Shown piece by piece: positions 30,925 to 41,845 of a stretch of 64,000 bases of DNA. The notes under the pieces are model-generated. The model was not told the DNA's origin, did no database searches, and worked only from the letters and a program-made list of their open reading frames with translations. The DNA is from Symsagittifera roscoffensis (taxonomy: Eukaryota; Xenacoelomorpha; Acoela; Convolutidae). Numbering within the stretch: position 1 is the first letter of the stretch; each line of letters begins with the position of its first letter. Location of the stretch: positions 1-64,000 of the forward strand of contig NW_026971280.1 of NCBI RefSeq assembly GCF_963678635.1, written 5' to 3'. Position numbers and translations under genes: made by a program.

Positions 30925-33527
30925 AATTATTAATTTTTCTCCAACTCCTTTTTCTAGTAATCTCAAATCAAAACATAAACCCTTCTCCCTGCACAGGACC
31001 CCAAGATTTATTAGTAACACATTACGATTGTGAAGAAAACGAACAAAAAACACTACACAAATATGCAATAAATCAAGTATCACAGTGCGAAACAGAACCC
31101 CAAGCCATAGAAACTACAAATGTAATAGCAACACTTTATTCAAAAGCCCGAGCAACTACAATTATAGGATATAAATTCACAGCAACATTTTCTGAAAAGA
31201 AAGTACATTGTTCACAAGTCTCAAACGGAAATAAAAACCGACTTGACCATGAATCATTCTACCAGAGTAATATAGAACGACTTTTACATCTCAATCCCGA
31301 AGATTGTAAAAACGAGTTACTCCGACTAAACATCACAAAAAATAAAAACACAGATAGAAATTTAGTATATTTCCAAGTTTTTTCAGATTCTGTACATCAA
31401 GTAGAACTTGAAAGATATCAAGGACATATAAAATTAGATGAAAAATACCCATACAACGGCGCACACGGACGATTAACCTATGACATGCACGATAAACACT
31501 GGATACCACACATTGGTATAAATGACCCATCAAACTGCAAAGCAGACACAAAAAATAAAGGATACCAAGAAATAATGTTTTTCGATTGGAAAATACAACT
31601 CGAAAAAATACAACTCACACGAGATTTATCAGACAACACAATGATTTATCAAGGAATTAGATTACCTTGTAAAAACGACCAAGGTTATTGCGACCCTACA
31701 ACCAGAACACAAGCAACAATTGTTTGGTTCCCCGAAGACACATGTACAACATTTCAAGTAGCAAAAATACACGCTCGTATGATAAAATTTCACGAAAAAT
31801 ATTTTATACAATCAATACCATATGAACAAGTAAATCCATTACGAAAAATAAGTTCTAATTTTCGAAACGTTCATAATATAGAAAATAAATTAACACGTTT
31901 TCAAATATATCAAGAAACAGAACTTGCATGTAAATACAGAAACCCACTTCACAAAACACAATACTCTGAAATATTAGTTGAATACGAAAATGGATTCGAC
32001 ATGACCACTGGAAAAATAAAAGTCGACCCATACGCCACAAGTCATCCCCTAAACGAAGGAACATCATATATACCAGTTAATTTTCAAAAGAATACAGGTC
32101 AACCTGGTGGACATTTAAAGCCCCAAGACGATCAAAGCACACGTTTACAAGAACTATCACTAATGAATAGTACATATTTTGGTAATATCCACTATGATAT
32201 TCACTTAGATATGAAACTAGACTACACGATTAGCCGAATTTTTCAAGAAATGTCAGTCTCCGAATTAGAAACATTACACCAACTATGCGAATTAGAAAGA
32301 ACACAAATATTACAATCACTTGCACTAGCAGTATTAAAAATACCCTACGCAGGATATTTACTATCAGGAAATAGATCAAATTTTTTAGACTATGAAGGAA
32401 ACATCCTATGGTTTTATACTTGTACTAAAAAAGTATCACCACTATACGTTTTTGAAGATAAACGATGCTATAAAAGAATCCCTATCTTTTATAAGAATAA
32501 AGTACATTTCGTTGACACACTTTCACGAAGAACCTATTTCTGGGATACCGCAGTTCCATGTGGATCAGAAAATAGCCACAACGTAGTACAACTAAACCCT
32601 GATGAAGATAAATATTACCTTCTCACCCCATATCCCACATTAATGCAATCACTCAAAAAATTTTCACCAGAAAGCATTCGCGCTATCGCTCGAAACCCAA
32701 ATATAGACTTACAATCAATAGGAATATACTCAAAATCAGATATTCAACATCACATTAGAACACAACAATTCCAGGAATTATTAATACAAATGGACACAAT
32801 ACAAAGACAATCAATTGACCAAAACTTACGCAAACTTGCCGAAACCGCAGGATTTGCAGACATCTATACGCAAGACTATAGCGGATATTTTAAGGACATT
32901 AAAGATTATATATATCTAAACGGTGAAAAATACCGTCCCCAAGATATATCACCTATCAATATTTTTAGCTTTGTTACACTTAAGAATGAAATTCTTGATT
33001 TTCTAGGATGGCCCTACTACATCTTAGAAAAACTGACTATTTTATACGCAATGTTTAACTTTATTGGATTTCTTTTTTCACTCTTAAAAGGAATCTATAA
33101 CACATGTGCTATACACACACAAGTCAATAGACAAGCAAGTGTAGCACGCATACTATTTGCAGGATTTTTTGGAATATTTTCTACATCTATAAACAAAATT
33201 CTTTTAGACGCACAAATAAAAGAATATAACACAAAAATAGCAACAAGACAGAACACATACGACGAAGAACATAACAATGCAGACACAACACCAACAGCAC
33301 CACAGTTACCACCCCTACCACATAACCATCCATTATCCCTAGTTCCACGTAATTTTCGAAATTTAGCCATAACACATAATAATTTAAGACCAACCATATC
33401 ACAAAGTCCCATCCAACATATAATGCCACACCACTCACAAGATGAAAATACTTATGAACAAATTATAGAACAACCCCATACCACCGCTTTTCAGTCTCAA
33501 AATAATAATTTTTTTAGCCCACGATGA
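30912..33527 (+). CDS. Envelope glycoprotein (env), 871 aa, intact
   Basis: The ORF begins with a signal peptide (MYILKLLIFLQLLFLVIS), has a large Cys-rich ectodomain with several N-x-S/T sites, a hydrophobic membrane anchor at about residues 707-730, a second hydrophobic patch near 745-762, and a long Pro-rich cytoplasmic tail. It starts inside the end of ORF3, and its TGA overlaps the ATG of ORF5 (ATGA). The copy 2 version (872 aa) is also open and differs at roughly 4% of residues. The overall pattern, with a conserved block around C-Y-x-R-I-P-I and F-V-D and a large single-chain ectodomain, recalls glycoproteins of negative-strand RNA viruses (chuvirus-like, perhaps class III). I cannot confirm this. 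Retention in both copies argues for selection on env. Confidence 0.85.
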   Translation: MYILKLLIFLQLLFLVISNQNINPSPCTGPQDLLVTHYDCEENEQKTLHKYAINQVSQCETEPQAIETTNVIATLYSKARATTIIGYKFTATFSEKKVHCSQVSNGNKNRLDHESFYQSNIERLLHLNPEDCKNELLRLNITKNKNTDRNLVYFQVFSDSVHQVELERYQGHIKLDEKYPYNGAHGRLTYDMHDKHWIPHIGINDPSNCKADTKNKGYQEIMFFDWKIQLEKIQLTRDLSDNTMIYQGIRLPCKNDQGYCDPTTRTQATIVWFPEDTCTTFQVAKIHARMIKFHEKYFIQSIPYEQVNPLRKISSNFRNVHNIENKLTRFQIYQETELACKYRNPLHKTQYSEILVEYENGFDMTTGKIKVDPYATSHPLNEGTSYIPVNFQKNTGQPGGHLKPQDDQSTRLQELSLMNSTYFGNIHYDIHLDMKLDYTISRIFQEMSVSELETLHQLCELERTQILQSLALAVLKIPYAGYLLSGNRSNFLDYEGNILWFYTCTKKVSPLYVFEDKRCYKRIPIFYKNKVHFVDTLSRRTYFWDTAVPCGSENSHNVVQLNPDEDKYYLLTPYPTLMQSLKKFSPESIRAIARNPNIDLQSIGIYSKSDIQHHIRTQQFQELLIQMDTIQRQSIDQNLRKLAETAGFADIYTQDYSGYFKDIKDYIYLNGEKYRPQDISPINIFSFVTLKNEILDFLGWPYYILEKLTILYAMFNFIGFLFSLLKGIYNTCAIHTQVNRQASVARILFAGFFGIFSTSINKILLDAQIKEYNTKIATRQNTYDEEHNNADTTPTAPQLPPLPHNHPLSLVPRNFRNLAITHNNLRPTISQSPIQHIMPHHSQDENTYEQIIEQPHTTAFQSQNNNFFSPR

Positions 33528-35331
33528 GCCGACAACTTGGATCCCTAGCCGATCAAATTCCCACCCAACCAACCTCACCACTCCAATCCCAATAATACCA
33601 CTTTTTGCTTTTCCGCCACCCGATTTCCCATCCAGTAATGTAACATCCGGCATGAATTCCGATACTAATTCACACATCTCAGTTTTATACTCCATCTCAC
33701 AACTCAATAACCCGAATATTGAAACCCCCGATGAATTTGCCGACTCTGAACCATCTCCATCAAATAATTTTCACACCAATTCCTTAAATTTTTCCCAACC
33801 CCCTTTTCAACCCATACTACCAAATAACCCTGACCCAACCAATTCTACACCCTCTTATGCTTCCCAAGTCACTCCAACCTACTCCTCACTTCACTCAGAC
33901 CAATCATCTCATTCTCCAGACACCCCCCGAATCTCCCCAGAACTAGATAATTTCATTACCCTACAACAACAACCCTATCACCTTGACACCCCAACCATAA
34001 ACCAAATTTCATCCACAATAGATTCATCCAACCCTCCTACCCCTACACCCTCTTCAATTTATACTGAATCATTAGCACCATCATCCACAACTACTGAATC
34101 TTCACTCAGCACTAATAGAGCTTACCGCACTTTTAAAAGGAAGTTCCCCAACCATCCTTTCCCAGCGAAACCAGGAACAGCCCGTGAATATATCAACCAT
34201 CCACAACACACTAACACAAAAGAATTTTTAGCTATCACCTTACCCTCATTTCCACAATACACCTTAAACACCCCTCATGACACTAACGAGACACGTAACT
34301 TTGTAGACGAATACGTTTTAATGCCTACCCTTCCTTGGACCTCATATTATCATTTTACAAATCCCCTTTGCTTACCTTTATCTAACACTCATATCGATAT
34401 AGAACGAAATAAGGACATGCTATATCGACTCACTACAACACTAACACCTAGACAATTTACTTACATTGGATATAAAAAATCACGAAAAACACACACTGCA
34501 CCCTGAGCTAATGAATATACACTAGAATATTACGATCATAACATCATCAGAACTAACCAAGATCAATTCTTAGACGACGATCGCTTCGCTAACCCACAAA
34601 TCACCGAGAAATTTTTCATTAAAACACCATATGTATTTACACTAAATATCTTCGATCGCAAGTTTGACCACATTATTTCAGAAGCACTAACAGACACGCA
34701 AGCCTACGAAAGTTTTAAAGAACGCTTCCAAATATTTTCACTAACCTTTCATTTCCTTGCACCACATGAAAGAGATTTGCACTGCTCACACGATATTATG
34801 TTGCGCACTAAACAAACACACACATATACTTATTATCGTTTCATCCAAAATCACTTTGACCTACACACTCCCTCCAGACAACCACACCATCGTTTTCAAT
34901 TCATCAATTCCAAATACACCTCACCATTCTTTCTTAACTTCACATATTGCATTAAAGATACTAACCTTCATGGTATTCTTCGAAATTATGATCCCATAAC
35001 CCAAATGTATATCTTTTGTCCCATCACCAAGACCTTCAACGCAGAAGAATCCCGACCCTTCCTCATCCCACACGAGTTTGTACAACCTATAGAAATCCCC
35101 ATTTTAGAATTCATCCATAACACTAAATTCAACCACAAATTATATAATCTAATCCAAAACACACATTATGAATTTGCAGTTGGCACTGAAGAACTAACCA
35201 CCATTAAGGCACTTCAATTGCTTTGGCCACTGCTTCAAACTAAAAATATCATCCGCATCTTAGCCAAATTACTAACAACTTCAGATCTCATCCACGACAT
35301 CTTCCCCCACGGTTTCTTCCCCGACGACTAA
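33524..35331 (+). pseudogene. ORF5, post-env ORF (~602 codons), broken in copy 1
   Basis: It starts with an ATG overlapping the env stop and runs to TAA at 35329-35331. Residues up to about 200 are Ser/Thr/Pro/Asn-rich and probably disordered. The remaining ~400 residues look folded, with many aromatic residues and a conserved end (HDIFPHGFFPDD). In copy 1 a one-base loss near 33550 shifts the frame and TGA at 34504-34506 interrupts it. In copy 2 the frame is interrupted once, elsewhere. The lesions differ between copies, so the parent had an open ORF. A gene after env is unusual for Ty3/gypsy. I recognise no domain. Confidence 0.7.
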
Positions 35332-36183
35332 CAGGTAAGTATGAATTATACATATTACTAACTAATTTAAATATTAGAAACTCACCATTCTTTATCCATG
35401 TTTTCTTTAGAATTTTAGCCTTCATCCTAGATCATCTGAAAAATTCACAAAAGAAAAATAAAAAATAGCAAACTTCTTCAAAACTGTTTAAAACCCTATT
35501 AAATTTTTGCACCAACAATTAAATAAATATAATACCAATGCAGTAAATTAATTTATAAATTTTTCCCCCACAAGCAGTAAATCTAATAATGATGAAAATT
35601 TGTAACTTAATTTCCCCCAACAACTAGCAGTAAAATTAAAATTCTATGTAGTAAATTAATAAGAAGCAAATACAGTACTAACCTTTTGCTATTTTCATTC
35701 ACTCGCACAAGAATTCTATCCAAACTCGCACAGCTCGCCCACGAAGTATTGTTTAAAATAATGAATTTCAGTTTCAAGCTTTCACACTCGATAACTCTAA
35801 CACAAGATAACACGTTTCAAACTTTCCTTTAACCCGGTTGGAAAGGAATTATATACTAAACAAAACTAACCAATGCAGCTTACAAACACCACAACACATA
35901 GCATAACAGCATGACTAAGAAAAGGAAACCAACGGTACCCAAACCGGATTAACCCAGTTTAAAACTGGATAATTTATTCTTTTGAAGACTATTATAAAGT
36001 CTAAGAAAGAAATAATAAAACACAAAAAAGTCGAAAGACAAACCCATACCACAAACAATTTGATTTTTGAAAAAAGGACACAACCAACAAAAACTTAAGA
36101 AAAACCACAACAAACCCAACATAAAACGTTGTCACATAACAGGACCTCTCACAAAAACCGCATGCAATCATACTCCCACTCCT

Positions 36184-36240
36184 GGCCTAACCCACCAGGA
36201 AGGACGTCCTGAGCATGCTCTATAGCCGGCCTAACCCACC
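36184..36240. repeat. Direct repeat flanking two adjacent palindromes
   Basis: The 13-mer GGCCTAACCCACC occurs at 36184-36196 and 36228-36240. Between them two perfect 10-bp palindromes sit end to end, AGGACGTCCT (36201-36210) and GAGCATGCTC (36211-36220). Copy 2 keeps both 13-mers and the first palindrome. It may be a protein-binding control site or part of an RNA structure. Confidence 0.65.
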
Positions 36241-36281
36241 GCGCTACATCCACGCTTTGTGACCATACTCCTATTTTTAAT

Positions 36282-36309
36282 AAGAGCTACTCAAGGGTGA
36301 GTAACTCTT
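36282..36309. promoter_or_regulatory. 12-bp stem hairpin in the 3' region, copy 1
   Basis: AAGAGCTACTCA, loop AGGG, then TGAGTAACTCTT: 11 of 12 pairs are Watson-Crick and one C-A pair is a mismatch. Copy 2 has the same hairpin (45149-45176), with the sequence unchanged on the sense strand. It could be a transport, packaging or stability element in the RNA. Confidence 0.6.
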
Positions 36310-36393
36310 CAAAATAACTGAACTAAAACAAAAAGCTTTTGTGAAAACAACTAACTAAAATCATAATTAAAAAATATTAAACTAATAAAAGTT

Positions 36394-36870
36394 TTATAAA
36401 ATGTAAATTACATTATGCAATACATAGATCAGAATACAACACCAAGGACGAACATCCAAAGACAAAACGACCCTACTACACTCGAGAAAGAATGGCCAAC
36501 TACAATCAATATGCCGCCCACAATCACAACTCAAAGGATTTAGAGTACGACTTGACTTCGCAGAAAAGGACTTCATTGAACTAGACCAATGACCACCTCG
36601 ATGTTCAAGTATACGTACAGATCCGAGTAACCAGGCATCCCCTCCACGCACAATCTCCACGCCATTCCCAGACAAGGTCAAACACAAAGAAGTTCTCACC
36701 AATGAAACAGAAAAACCTGACATAGCCAACCATTCTGAAATCAGATTTGAGTTTGTTGCGAAAACCCAGTCGTTGTCTTGAGAAGACACAACGATTGAAT
36801 CTGGGACTTCTCTAATAAGAAAACCCAGAAGAAATAAGATGTTCGCCAAATACCAACGTCCATCATCCAT
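36394..36870 (-). CDS. Antisense ORF (158 aa) next to the 3' LTR, copy 1
   Basis: This ORF lies on the strand opposite to the element's genes and starts about 50 bp inside the 3' LTR. It has a hydrophobic N-terminal stretch (WYLANILFLLGFLI) that could be a signal or anchor, a CDCGRHIDC segment, and a hydrophobic C-terminus. Copy 2 has a 158-codon counterpart (44590-45066). Around residue 57 two indels cancel out, restoring the frame. However, about 11% of residues differ, so evidence for protein-level selection is weak. Antisense transcription from the 3' LTR would express it. I recognise no family. Confidence 0.4.
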   Translation of the reverse strand: MDDGRWYLANILFLLGFLIREVPDSIVVSSQDNDWVFATNSNLISEWLAMSGFSVSLVRTSLCLTLSGNGVEIVRGGDAWLLGSVRILEHRGGHWSSSMKSFSAKSSRTLNPLSCDCGRHIDCSWPFFLECSRVVLSLDVRPWCCILIYVLHNVIYIL

Positions 36871-36922
36871 CTTTAGAATTGCAGAAAGACTATTCTAAAA
36901 AACTCTGTAAAACCCGGATGGG

Positions 36923-37332
36923 TGGAACCTGATCTAAACTACATTTTATGATTGGATAAATTAGATATTTTACCAATGTAAAGTATTTAATATTAACCAA
37001 TCATGATCCATCTAACTAACAATCCACTTATTTGTAAGTGCTGAAATTACTTGTAATTTCAGCACCAGAGAGGTTTGAATTTAACTTAGAAATTAGTTGA
37101 ACTCTCCCGAGTACTTCAGCAGCCGCAATAAACCAGTATACCCTAGATCTATTGAGCCTAGCAGAGACTAGTTAAACAACCTGAGACTAGACAGTATAAG
37201 AGTAAGATTAGGATCGGTATTAGACTAAGAAGTTGCACGAATCTATCCGGCCGAAAATAAGATAGCGTGACGAGCAGACGGTGTACCCTATCCGAAATTA
37301 CTCTATGAGTTATACCCATCGGTCCTAACTCA
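36923..37332 (+). repeat. 3' LTR of copy 1
   Basis: This is 410 bp and identical to 18339-18748 except for one base (G at 37073). It is followed by the CATT target duplication at 37333-37336. Confidence 0.97.
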
Positions 37333-37336
37333 CATT

Positions 37337-40300
37337 GAGTTCAAAGATATCAAAATATAGCACACTTCTGATGCCAATTTTTTCCAAAACGGAACTCTAA
37401 AAATAAAAACCCATTTCTGAAACAAAGTGTTCATATTTCTCGCGTCATTTGATTTTTTTTTATTGGAAAAATACTTTGCCTTTCTTTTATAAACGAATTT
37501 AAAGTGTATTTATCATGATGTTTGAACAAAGCATAAACCTTGCAGTGAATTGTGGCCAGTATTGAAAGCAAGGGTCTCGCGAAATCAAACAAAGCTCAGA
37601 TTGTGCTAGAATAACCAGGGTCTGAGGAAAAATTTTGCAAAACGTGCGGTGCATCTTGAGCAAGGCGTATTTAAGCAAGGCGTACATTGCAAGCTGTCAA
37701 ATAGATTTTATGAGAAAATTTTTGAAATTTCATCAAAACTTTCATACGTTCCTCTTGAGTGAAGTTCACTTTAAGGAAAACACACTCGCAATCACCAGCG
37801 CTGCATAAGCATCGAGTATCGCATATCAAGTGGTAACTTAGTTGCCATTATTTGAGAAGACGACCGTTCAGCCGAAAAAAAATCCATAAAACCTCTTTTA
37901 GCTATTAACTTCAAAACACGAAGTTTAAAAACTACTTCACTCCTGGAACATGCAAAAGCTTAAAATTTTGTTTTGCCCATTCGAACGGCAAAAACTAAGA
38001 CAAAATAATATGAGCCAAAACAATTTTAGCGAAAAAGTAATAAATAAAAAGTGACTGAGACAATAATAGGAACAAAAACTATGTAAGCAAAAAAGTAGCA
38101 AGTAAAAAAGGAATAAAGGGTAATTTATAACTTTAAAAATAACAGAACGATTATTAATATTTTAAAAATTTTAAATTCTTAAAAACATAAAACTAGACAG
38201 AAATTTAGGACTTGAGCCGGTAGAAGAACAACAAACGATAGTCCAGTTATTCAAAATTTTCCAGTAAAAAAACTAAAACTGATGCGTTAAAAAAACAAGC
38301 GTTCCAGGCCTAAAAGACACGCTTGTTTCCTATAGACTAAAATGAGAAGAAACGTCACAGATTTTGCGGTTCCATGGCAAAAACAAGTTCAAGTTCTTTC
38401 AGATTAGCGAGAAAGCTATTACACGAAAATGTTTTTTCCCCGATTAGATTTCACTTGTTCTTTTATAAGAAAAAACCTTTTGATGGTGACCGTTTGGCTA
38501 GCATAAAACAAAAAATAGCATACAAAATTATCGACTAACATATTTTTGATGCCTTTATTTCGCAAAAATACAAAGCAACTCTCATTATCCCTTCAAAAGG
38601 AAACTTGCTTTCCAGAGAAATAGAAAACTGCCGAAATGAAAAATTAAGCAATCATGCAGCAAATGAAGTTCGTTAACAGAAAAATTGTGATCGGTCACGC
38701 CCAACCTTTAACAATGACTCAAACCATAATCTGATTGCTGTTCAAATTGGGAAACGTGTGAAAAAATTATGATTCAATCATAGTTTCTTGTATATACCGA
38801 TTTTAAATTTGACAATTTAGGTTTGAGCTTACGAATATCAAAGACCTAAAAGTAAACCACTTTTAGATGCTATCAAAGGGCGGTGTCGCAATTAACAAAA
38901 AAAATACAATTGAAATTTATATTGTCTCACTCAAAAATCCAGAAGCAATTGTTTGACTTGTTTGTTTTTAATTCTATGTGAGACGAAAAAAATTTCAATT
39001 TTGTTGTTTTTTTTTCATGATAAATAGCATATTTTGATAGCGTCTAACAATGATTTTTTTGAAATTTTGATATTAGTATGTTTAAGCTATTGCCTAAATA
39101 CAATTCTCAGAAATTTGGACAATAGGAAACTGATAAATATGTTCAAATGACGGGTTGAATTTTGCTTATTGGGTTATCCAAAAAGTATTTTGATAACGAA
39201 ATCGAAAGTTCCTCGATACGCGTTTTCATCCAGATTTCTCAAAAACTTTGAATTGGCTTTTCTTCTTTTTGGGTGATAATATTTTGTTTGCACTGACCCT
39301 TTCAAAGTAAGCAAAAAATCCAAGATTTCTTTCTGTTTCCCGGCATATTGCTGGAAATATATAATCTTGTGTTGCTAAACTTTTTTTAGAATGTTAGAAG
39401 TTACAAAAAACATCCAATTTTTTATTTGAGCACAATGTGACCAGTTTTCACCATAATTAATTCAAAAACTTCAAGAGATAATTTTGTTGACCTTAAATCT
39501 ACTACGAAACTTTAAAAAAAATCCATGATGTTGAGTTTTGCCATTTTTTGTAGCATGGCTTAGGACTTTCTTAGGAAAAATGAAATGAAACACTAAATTG
39601 ACTGAATTATTCGTGTTTAGACAAATTCAGTTAGATTCTCAAATTGGAAACTTTTTCAGTTCATTATCAGGCATCGATTATGTTGATTTCAGTTTCGGAT
39701 TTTTGTTTAAAAAAAAACGTCCAATTGTTTTAATGCGACAAAAACATGTGCCAATTTTGCAGTTTTAATGAATGCAGATTGTCTCTTTAGCTTTAATTTA
39801 TGATTTCAAAATCGATTTTTTTACCGGCCCATATTTCGAGCAAAAGCATTTTACAATGTTTTTAATAGTGAAAGCACAAGTAATCTACAACATAGCAGGT
39901 TTAAAATTAGACCAATATATTTGAAAATAAGGATAAGCGGTTGCTGTGCAAGTAGCAGAGGATGTTCCGACCATATTAAAATAAACTGCAAATAAAAACT
40001 CTCAAAATTATTAATTTCTTCAAATAAGTGTCGTTTTTTGTACAGGTTGTGATATTCAAAACTATACACGAAACTTTACAAACGCGTAAAAAAATTAGTA
40101 AATTAGGCTTAATGGACAACAGTTGTCTTCAAAAAATGAATAACAAACAAAAATTGAAACAAAGAGTATAAAAAAAGTGCGAAGTTTTTCTATTTTTTTT
40201 AAACAATTTTTTATATTTTCATTCCAGGGAAGTGCCAATCATAACTTTCCAAAAACTTTTTTGCTTGGAAAACACAAATAGCCTAAATGACCAGATTAAG

Positions 40301-41180
40301 AAGTTATCATAACTTTATTCGGTCGAAATTAGACAAAAAACAATACATTTCAAACCTGTTTTTCTCGATACTAAGAATTTTTTGGGGATTTTTTTTTCTC
40401 GTTCGAATCACGACTGAAAGAGCCTTAATATGATACATCACTCAACCCAGTCTGATAATTATTTGTGGATCCTAATTTGCGTGGGTACAAAAAACCAAAA
40501 CACGCCCGAACACAAAAATCCTCTCCATTTTCAATGATCGGAAAGACAGGGTGATCTATCAAAGAAAAGCCCCAAAGGATCTGATTGCGCTCCTACGTGT
40601 CTGCACAAACCTTTTTTTATCAGAAAAAAAACACCAACGCGTACGCGCAAAATCAATTACAAAAAGATAAGCTCAAAGAACATACAATACCAAAAAGGAC
40701 CGATTGGTTTTCCAAAGCTAAATGAGCAAATTTGTGAAACTGACATATGCTGATTGGGCGTGTATCCACTAGCAGAAAGCACGGCTAGAATAAAAGATGA
40801 AAAAACTTAAGCAAAAAAGTGTTTCTCATAAAAATCATATTGATTTTCACAAAGGAAATAATAAAAATCGGATAGTTTACTGACAGAAACAAACAAAAAA
40901 GCTGACATTTTTCAAAAAAAAATATTTCTTGTTCATAAATAAAGTTAGTTTATATTTTGTCTCGTTCTCAGATTTGTGGTTTAAAAGTCAAGCTACGTGG
41001 AATAAAACATCTAACTAGAAATTAATTTTGCAACAATCAACGGTGCATTTGGTTCTACTTAGCCGCGTGAATAAATTGCAAACTGCGCATTAGATTTTTA
41101 CTTAGTGCACTCGATTTATCAATATTCAGGCGAAAAGAAAAATTCACTCACCCGGTTTTGCTAAAGATTTGAGCTGAGTG
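37337..41180. other. Intergenic AT-rich DNA
   Basis: No exon, RNA gene or repeat structure that I can support. It separates retroelement copy 1 from the DNAI3-like gene and may hold its promoter. Confidence 0.45.
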
Positions 41181-41368
41181 ATGGTTAAAAGTCCGAAGCG
41201 TCGCAAGTCTCAGACCTCGTCGCGACAGCAAAGTAGGTCAGCTTCAACTCAGAGAAAGCGGAGCAGCCCCGGACGACGAAGGAAGTCTTCGGGAAACAAG
41301 TCCCGACTGAGTCGCTCCGCCTCCACCCGCAGGAGTTCAAGGAGCATCAAGCCACGCTCAAGGAGAGG
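41181..41368 (+). CDS. DNAI3-like gene, exon 1: basic Arg/Ser-rich N-terminus
   Basis: The ORF starts at ATG 41181, with an in-frame TGA just upstream (41175), and encodes about 62 residues dominated by Arg, Ser and Lys, with many RS pairs (for example SRSASTRRSSRS). The coding frame runs to AGAGG, followed by GCAAGT, which fits the consensus of a rare GC-AG intron. Its phase-2 end fits the microexon at 41831 and the exon at 41985. Known DNAI3 proteins also begin with a short basic stretch, but they have roughly 200 more residues before the next conserved block, so either this lineage is shorter or exons are missing. It could instead be a separate SR-like gene. Confidence 0.55.
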
Positions 41369-41830
41369 GCAAGTTTTTTGCTTCTTTTGCTTTTTCTCGA
41401 AACTTTAGAGCCGGTTATCGCCGTGAACCTTCGACCAAAACAATCAAGTTTTCCTCAAACTTTAAGAGTGTTTTTTGTTGGAGTGGGTGGACGAGGAGGT
41501 AAGGGGGACAAGTGACAATAGAAAAAGAGTAAGCGACATTTCATCTTCTGTCTCACCTGGAAGCAGTATCGGGTAGAGGTTGTAGGAGAGTTAGACCTGG
41601 CCCCCACCCATCTCAGGATTTTATCCTCTCGCCATATAAACAACACATTCGGCCTTATTTTACGGCCAGTACTTTCGACCGATTAATTTGAACAATATTT
41701 GTGAAAAGCACTTTTATTATATTTGAGTGCAAGTGCGCGCTGAGAAAATGCATTTTTTGGTCACATTTTTCCAGAAAAGACCCAAAAATGCCTCACCTCT
41801 AAAGCTTATTTCCGGTTTAAATGTTTTCAG

Positions 41831-41845
41831 AAGTGTTCCAGCGAG
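41831..41845 (+). CDS. Candidate 15-nt microexon of the DNAI3-like gene
   Basis: AAGTGTTCCAGCGAG is bounded by a textbook acceptor (TGTTTTCAG) and a textbook donor (GTAAGT). Its length is divisible by three, and with phase 2 on both sides it would add five residues (S-V-P-A-S) between exon 1 and exon 2 without a stop. Whether it is spliced in is unknown. Confidence 0.5.

Larger units (their letters stand above)
35332..36922. other. 3' region of copy 1 between ORF5 and LTR
   Basis: No sense-strand ORF. It holds antisense ORFs (below; also a 68-codon one at 35607-35813 that copy 2 keeps), a palindrome module (36184-36240), a hairpin (36282-36309), and a short polypurine tract GGATGGG (36916-36922) directly before the 3' LTR. 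Confidence 0.6.
18339..37332 (+). mobile_element. Giant env-bearing Ty3/gypsy element, copy 1 (18,994 bp)
   Basis: The element is bounded by two 410-bp LTRs beginning TGG and ending TCA and by a 4-bp duplication CATT (18335-18338 and 37333-37336). Gene order is leader ORF, ORF1, gag-protease-RT-RNase H-integrase, small membrane ORF, ORF3, env, ORF5, then an antisense ORF near the 3' LTR. The RT-RNase H-integrase order and the GPY/F-like module after integrase place it in Ty3/gypsy. At about 19 kb it is far larger than usual members (5-10 kb). It has lesions in pol, ORF3 and ORF5, while env and the small membrane ORF are open. Confidence 0.95.
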
